A stretch of DNA of 21,947 nucleotides from Saccoglossus kowalevskii. Its lineage: Eukaryota > Hemichordata > Enteropneusta > Harrimaniidae. The stretch spans positions 298,786 to 320,732 of the forward strand of contig NW_003138320.1 of the NCBI RefSeq assembly GCF_000003605.2. Reading direction: 5' to 3'. Positions 12,301-20,300 of this stretch are shown here, piece by piece (positions within the stretch are counted from its first letter, which is position 1; every line of letters starts with the position of its first letter). The translations under genes were made by a program, and so were the position numbers. The notes beneath the pieces were generated by a model that made no database searches, was not told the DNA's origin, and saw only the letters and a list, made by a program, of their open reading frames with translations.

Positions 12301-15300
12301 TGATTATTTGATGGGGTATAGTCATTGTCTTATTTTGTGAATATTATTTTATTACTTTCAAAAGTAAACTGGATGCCCAAAACACAAAATATGTTTGGTA
12401 CTAAACTAAATTTGCAATATTATATTTCTGCCGGAAATTGTATTCCTGATGACTGGAAATGTACCACAAGCCTGACCAATCAACATCATGAGTAACCAGA
12501 GGACCTAACACTCAGCTATTGGTGCAATCTAAAACTTGTAAAATCTCTATCTTGATATGCAAGTCACACTGTATGGTGTGAAAACTTTATACACAGTACA
12601 TCAACATCCTATTGACAATATCCAAACATTTTAGCCATATATATGGTAAACTATTCTACAAAAATACAACAAAATATTTACATGGCAAATGACACATGTG
12701 GATATGATTTAAATATTGATCAATTAGCTGTATCTTTCTATGCACGATAGTTTTGAATTGTCGCAGGCTTTGCCGATTCTAAAAATTGTGTGCTTATTAT
12801 TATTAACCCAATGAATGATTTTTCTCATTCAAATGTTTGTTTTACAACATTTGTTTCATTCTGATTTATTTTTCCATACAAGCTAATTATGGCGGAATGT
12901 TTTTACTTATAAACACCTCTATTCCTTGTAAGAGAAACGTTTAATTTTATTTTAGTGAAAGTTGAAGCGTCCTCCTATAATATAATTATAATAAAGTCTA
13001 CAGCATATTTTACATATTTACATAAAGCATTAATGCAGCTACTGCATACACATTTTGGAATGATTGTTTTCAATTATTTAGACAGTTGACATGTATATTA
13101 AATACAAGACACTAAATTAACTTTGCTAGTTCAGGATTTAAATTAAATGGGAATGTTTAATTTGAATGACAACCAAGTAGTGGGTGCACTCAGGTAGAAA
13201 CTAGAAGCATCATGGCATATTTTTTCTTGCTAAAACTTTGGAGTAAGATTTTACAACTTTTTTTTTGTATTTTTTGATAATTTCTTTTCGAATTATGGTT
13301 CAAAATTACATAATTTCCTATTGCCTACAGATGGAATATTTGCTCCGTTAGAAGCGGATTTCCGATAGACGGGCATGTAAAACAAAAAGTATGTTTGTTT
13401 TATATTGAATCATTATAATGTTACTTAATTAGAAATATCAACGTGATAGTTTTGCTTGGATATGATACATTCTGGATCTCCGGCACCCAGCAATATGTTT
13501 ATTGACAAAGCATTCTCGGATGTTGATAAGCTTTAAAAACATGCAGTAAAAAAAATTGATGCACTCTCTACGACACCAAGAAAACTAAATATAGCCTGGA
13601 AACATATCAAGATACACAGCACACTGGAGACACTTACAAATTGATCAATAAGTAAATAATATCACATAAAATAATAAATATGTCTGTATTCTTTATTACA
13701 ATGCATCAAAAGATGATAAAAATAATAGCATGCTATATGCATTTAAGTATGGTGACATGAAATGAAAACAATAGATATGAAACACAAACATGCCATATGC
13801 AAATACATACAAATTCATAATGTGATGCGAGAGTTCATCATGTGATGTTGAGTCAATCATGTGATATGAGAGTTCATCATGTGATGTTGAGTCAATCATG
13901 TGATGTTGAGTCAATCATGTGATTTGAGTCAATCATGTGATGTTGAGTCAATCATGTGATGTTGAGAGTTCATCATGTGATGTTGAGTCAATCATGTGAT
14001 GTTTGAGAGTTCATCATGTGATGTTAGTCAATCATGTGATGTTGAGTCAATCATGTGATGTGAGTTCATCATGTGATTTGAGATTTCATCATGTGATGTT
14101 GAGTCAATCATGTGATGTTGAGTCAATCATGTGATGTTGAGTCAATCATGTGATGTTGAGAGTTCATCATGTGATGTTGAGTCAGTCATGAGATTCAAGA
14201 GTTCATCATGAGATTTGAGAGTTTATGTGAATTCATTGTTACCTATTCATCAGATGTGAGTTGTGATTTAATAGTTCATGTGATAAATACAAGTTTATCA
14301 TGTGTGATGTATATGATTTATGAGTCCATCATGTGGTGAACAAGAGCCCATCATGTGGTGCATGAAGGTCCATCATGTGGGATACAAGAATCCTTAATGT
14401 GGGGGTACAAGAGTCCATCATGTGAGGTACAAGAGTCCATCATGTGGTGCATGAAGGTCCATCATGTGGGATACAAGAATCCTTAATGTGGGGGTACAAG
14501 AGTCCATCATGTGGGGTACAAGAATCCATAATGTGGTGTATGAGAGTTCATCATGAGGTGTACAAGAGTCCATAATGTGGTGTATGAGAGTTCATCATGT
14601 GGTGTATGAGAGTTCATCATGTGGTGTACAAGAGTCCATCATGTGGTGTACAAGAGTCCATCATGTGGTGTACAAGAGTCCATCATGTGATGAACAAGAG
14701 TCCATCATGTGATGAACAAGAGTCCATCATGTGATGAACAAGAGTCCATCATGTGGGGTACAAGAATCCATAACTTGGGGAGGTACAAGAATCCATAACG
14801 TGGGTGGTACAAGAATCCATAACGTGGGTGGTACAAGAATCCATAACGTGGGTGGTACAAGAATCCATAACGTGGGGGGTACAAGAATCCATAACGTGGG
14901 GGGTACAAGAGTCCATCATGTGGTGTATGAGAGTTCATCATGTGGTGTAAGAACGTCCATCATGTGGTGAACAAGACTCCATCATGTGGTGTATGGGAGT
15001 CCATCATGTGGTGTATGAGAGTTTATCATGTGGTATATATGGTGGTGTATCAGCGTCAATTATGTATTGTATGCAATATCATGGCTTGAAACATGCTCAC
15101 ATAAATCAATGATACATTCATTGGACATCACCAAAGCTACATACATTTATTTTTATCCACCTTTGATTTTATCTAAGGTAATTGTATGACTTTAAATCAG
15201 AAAGATTCAGGAATAACTCAGGAATAAACTTTGCGATAGGTACAAGTATCCTGCAAGTCATCCAAGCATAGAACCCTCATAAATCTACAAAATAAACAGG

Positions 15301-17251
15301 GGGGTGACCCACACAGACACTGGTTTTCTTAAAACTGATATTTCATTAATACATAATTTATTGCAGCTTCCCTGTGCAGTTTTTTCCCAGGTGCAAACAT
15401 TTAAATAAATATTACTCTGTTGGAAGTGCCTTATCAGTAAAATTAAAGATTCAAATATAAAAGAGATATTAAATGTCAGTATTTTAATTGGAAGAAAGAT
15501 CTTTACTAACGATTTTTTTAAAGACTTTTAAGCAGCGACCAGTTAAATAGGGAACAAACCAAATTGCCAAAACCTTGTATTTAATACCTGGTTTGTATAT
15601 GCACTTCAACACTTAGCATCCCTCTAAATTGAGTTGCTATGTAAACATTCATATTGGGTGGGACTCACAACTGTATACTGTCTATGGTACAATTAACCTT
15701 GATGAGTTTCCTACCATGAATGAATTTTTACTGATTTCCCTAATAGCGGTAAAATGGCGGTAAAATGGCCCAGAGATCGACCTACAGCTCAGTTCTTGCT
15801 TAACGGTCAATATTAAAAATATTAAAATGCTTTTTGGATGGTTAATACTGATTTCATTCCTCTCTATAAGTTAACATAAGACACTGCATTCAATACTGTA
15901 AAAATAATACCACCTAGCTACAAACTATCAATACCCTGTTTAATTACTCACTATTCACTAACTCATTTGTAAGGGAAACTAACAAAATATTATTTCCAAA
16001 TTTGGCACTTTTAACGGAAGATTTAGATATATCTCGCATGGAAGAGATTTCTCGGGACCCTCATGTATAAATTATTAGGTGAATCAAAATATTGCATTTA
16101 TTTCAACGCGACAAAAAAAAAGCCGCACACTGATCAGAAAAGCATGCTGTTCACATAACAAGATTGCATGATAGACATTCCAAATTTAAATACTGTTTCA
16201 AAAATCTATATTTACAAAAAAAATTGTACATAACTGATTTGAATAATGATGTACTACTTTCATTTTTTAATAAATATATAAAATAGAATTTCTAAATATC
16301 TCAATTGGTAGATGAGATATCATACTCAATATTACCCTGGAGTATTCCATTTTTGTAGGGGTAACAGGTATGAAATTATATTGCACATCCCACTTATAAA
16401 TGAACTTTGGTGATTCATGATTAAGGGACTTTTATCTACACTCTTATCTTTGGGATTATTTACACGTACTGCTTAAGGCGATACAACTATGAACTACATT
16501 ACAGAAGGCCGTCATTTTTGATATTCCATGAAAGCAGATTCCTAAAAAGGCACTTGTTACAATGTATGTATAGCCAGTCATACAAGTCAGCTATTTTAAA
16601 AAAATAAATTTAATCTTTGGGTTTTTTATGACTATGATTTTTCCAGAAAGAAACCCAGAATTTCAGTTATATTTGATTATATCTATTTAAAGATGTGTGA
16701 TTAAACTGTGACCTTAAAAGATGGTTGTCATCTGGGAAATTAAAATAGTGGCCATTTTGAATGATTGAAAAATAGGAGACATCTTGAAAACAAAAATGGC
16801 AACCATAAAGTTCTTCAAAAATATTTTTTGTTACCTTCCAAAACTCTCTGATATAACAACCATATAACAACTTAGAACAAATAATAAAGATAATACAAGA
16901 CATGAAAAGTTGTAAATATACCAGAAAGTGATTGTAAGAAACACCAGGGTATACAACTTACTTTCGAGATTGTCCTCATCACTACTAAGACCTTCTGGTG
17001 TGTTATTACCCGATAGTAAACTGTGCATTTCTACTTGCTTCTGAAGTGCTTGTAATTTGCTTTCATAATCCTGTATTATTGAAGCAAATATCATTTAGCA
17101 TTTGATATGCATTGATAAATCATGAAGATAACAATAGTGATAATAATGAAGACAATGATGAGAATCCATGAATAGAAGACGATTTTTAATGATGATAATA
17201 GATGAAGATGATAAATGACGAGACAGAGGATGGATAAATGAATGGATGATA

Positions 17252-17308
<57 letters not shown>

Positions 17309-20300
17309 AATGATAATGATGATAATGTTGATGATGATAATGATGATATTGATAATAATGTTCATGATGTAATGGATGATGTTGTTAATGATGATGACAA
17401 TGTGGATAGATGGATGAGACAATTGATGACTTCAGACATATTGAAACATTCACAAGCAGGAAACCCATACTTACAAGTCTTTGCTCTTCCAGCAGTTTAT
17501 CAGCCTCTTCTTTTTCTTTTTTATACTGTTGCTCCATGGCTAGAAGTCTGTTGAAGTGAGAGGAAACAATAATTAAATTTAAAATTACGTTCTCTCAACA
17601 TCGTAGAGCCATCTCAATGCAATCTATTTCACAACCCTAACCCACGTGAGATACAGAATGGTTTTCCCAAACGTCACTCTAATATAGAATGCATTGCATC
17701 ATGGCAAAAGGTCAACACATATGAAACTTGCATCAAAAGAAAACAGTCCATACTAATGATACTTCTACTAAAAGTCACACAGAATCAGGTTTATAGTTTG
17801 TTAGTGGATAGAAAAACAACTTTACTGGTTGTCCTGCTTCCAATTTTTTGTATGTATCAACTGCATCAACAAGATATTGAGCATTCATTTTTATTTATTC
17901 ATTCATTCAAAAATATTTTTTTTGTGTCAGATGTTTTTTTTTTTTGGTGCTAATTGCAAATGCATATGTGAACCAGTCTCCCAAACAAAACACTGTGTGT
18001 TGGAAATGCAGGGCAGTGTAAATACCGGTAGTCGGCTCTAGGAATCAAACCAATACTCCTTCTGAAGTGGGGAAAACAAGCTAACCAGAGTACCACTGGG
18101 CAAGATTGGAACAAAATAATAGTCAGAATATATAAAACACACAAGACAGAATAGACAGAGAAGTAGCATAATACCTACCTTTTCTCCATTTCTTGTTTGA
18201 TATCGATACCTTGCTTCTGTAGCAATTCTTTCTGAGCAAAGAACCAGTCAACTGGTTCATTGACAGGCGTATCTCCTCCACTGTTCTGTGGTGATTTGCA
18301 CCTTTCTATTCTTGCTAGTTCTGGATGTGTGTACCTGAATACGTGGTTCTTACCAAGTATAACACGCGAACCTAAATGAAAACAGTGATGGTGGTTTACA
18401 CCTCTCGAAGCAGTTCTTGTTATGCACATTTGACAAATTTACTGTATGTACATTTTCACGTAATACTGTCCAGAATAGGGGATTTTCCGTACAATTGCGA
18501 GATCTCGCGGGGATGTATGAAAGACGCGCGTCGAACGTCTGCTGCAAAAGTCAAACGATTTGATTTTGAACTAGAATTTCTTTATTTCGTAACTCACATC
18601 GACCGGCCGATCTTCGACAGAGGAATATTGCTTCCAAATACCCTTACTTAATCGAAATTGCCTATCATGAAATGTGGACAGCACATTATTAAGCATGGAA
18701 ATGTCCCCCAAAATATTTCGCATTTGTCGAATCCCACGCAATGTTTGACACCCCTACGGCACTATGACCATTGTTTGTCCTGTTTTTACGTTCGATTTCA
18801 CGCATAAAGCGTGATTCTCGCAGTGAACGGAAAATGGTCTATTTCTGCAGAGTGAAATCTCTTTTAAACAGAAAGCATGAAGATCAGTATTCGTTGGTAA
18901 TCATTTATTTAGATGCTACAGTATAAGAGAACTGACATAAACAAATTCTAATTTTTTGTATTGAGTATGCTACATTAAGACACAGTATATGTAGAACACC
19001 TCTCCCTGATTACTGTGACTGCCAATAAAAATGATAAAATCAGTTGGTATAGCAACAAATCATGAAATATTTGAATTCTGATCGAGCTAGCCTGAGTCGT
19101 AGTGTCCATTCACCAAATCAATTGGATATGATTTCTCATTAACTGTACGAAATCTAAAACCCTTCTGATGCCTACAGGGATTAGTCAGAGGTTTTTTGCA
19201 GAGTGGGAATGCAACTATGAGTTGAATACAAGACGAGGCTAAGATAATCTCTGCTTTCTTTTAGGCAGACTGTGTAGTTTCCACACCTAACATTTGAACC
19301 AGTAAAGAACAAAATAAAAGACAGACAAACATAGCATTAGTTTTTAAGCACGAAAAAAATTAAAATGTTCTCACCAGTTTTCAAAGGAGAAGCATCTGTT
19401 ATTACTTTTCCATTGACATATACCATGCAACTATCAAATGGTATTATAGACACCTGACCATCAGTATTCTCAAACATACAATGTTGGTCTTGTATGTGAG
19501 TGCCAATCAATTGGATATCTTGTAATACTTCAGCTGTACTTTTACCAACTCTTGTAATGCCTTCTTTGATGTAGTACAGTAAACATTCCGACATTAGAGG
19601 ATCTTCGTTCAAATTGACCAAATGTGGAGTCTGTAAAAATTATTTAAATTTTTAGTAAAAATGTGTAACAATTGTCTTAAAGATGAATGCTGCAGATAAA
19701 TGTGACAATAATTTAAAATAATTTGAACACTGTACTTTTTTCAAAATTTGGTATGATATATTGCAAATTTCTATGTCTATTTCAAGAATTTTCTTAATTT
19801 TGAACCAAATGGATATAAATTAAGAAAAAAATGTATTTTGTGAAAGTTGACATAAGTAGAAATTCAAAGGGTCAAATGAACATTTTTATATAGTATACTG
19901 TTAAATACTTTCTTTTAGCTTAATTCATTTTAATTAATTTTCAGTGTAAAGACATTTTGTTTTGTTTCTGTATATAGTTTATTTTCACTTACTTTTGATG
20001 TGGTGAAAGTGAATAAAGAAAAAAAAGGTATTTTTACTGGATTTTATTTTCACTGATTCATTCCTTCAGCAAAAAATAAATTCCAGATGAAAATAAAAGT
20101 AGTTTACAAGACAAAACACTCCCTCTAAGCTTTATTTTCCATAAAAAAATTTCAGTCAGGCATAGTGTTTCAGTGAAATTTGGCTGCCTGAGAAACATTC
20201 TTCTTTAATTTCATGCATTTTGTATTCAAGAATTTTTTTTAGATAAAATCGCAACATTTCTCAGTACCAAATTTACTTTAAAATAACACTTGTACCCACT

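Larger units (their letters stand above)
7206..16961 (-). other. 9.76-kb intron between coiled coil 2 and the WAFRKW exon
   Basis: This is the largest intron in the window; the other complete introns are 0.25-2.3 kb. It holds a possible nested plus-strand gene (8339-9300), two nested inverted-repeat elements (9573-10181, 9818-9951), X-box-like and ZNF143-like motifs, a short (ATA)n run (11961-11980) and the large minisatellite 13818-15050. I see nothing specific in 7206-8338, 9301-9536, most of 10182-13817, or 15051-16961 apart from the small sites listed separately. Confidence 0.9.

Noticed and set aside
14705-14970. 78-79-codon frames of GTRIHNVG / YGFLYHPR repeats
   Set aside because: They follow only from the 24-bp unit of the minisatellite; neighbouring units with other periods break the frame.
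13818-15050. CRISPR-like array
   Set aside because: The units are contiguous and degenerate with no unique spacers of fixed length, and the host is an animal genome.
17246-17554. Poly-aspartate and poly-isoleucine open frames
   Set aside because: They are translations of the (GAT)n microsatellite; the plus-strand one also runs antisense through a real kinesin exon.
18036-18101. Functional tRNA gene
   Set aside because: A and B boxes are present, but the acceptor stem does not pair and a SINE body with A-tail follows, so it is a SINE head.
18376-18651. 91-codon plus-strand open frame
   Set aside because: It lies in the CpG-rich block; no motif, signal or family resemblance was seen, and its length is plausible for a stop-poor GC-rich stretch.
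19375-19630. Loss of the FHA phospho-binding serine as a species-specific oddity
   Set aside because: Known KIF1-type FHA domains also lack the canonical SxxH serine, so this is a family trait.
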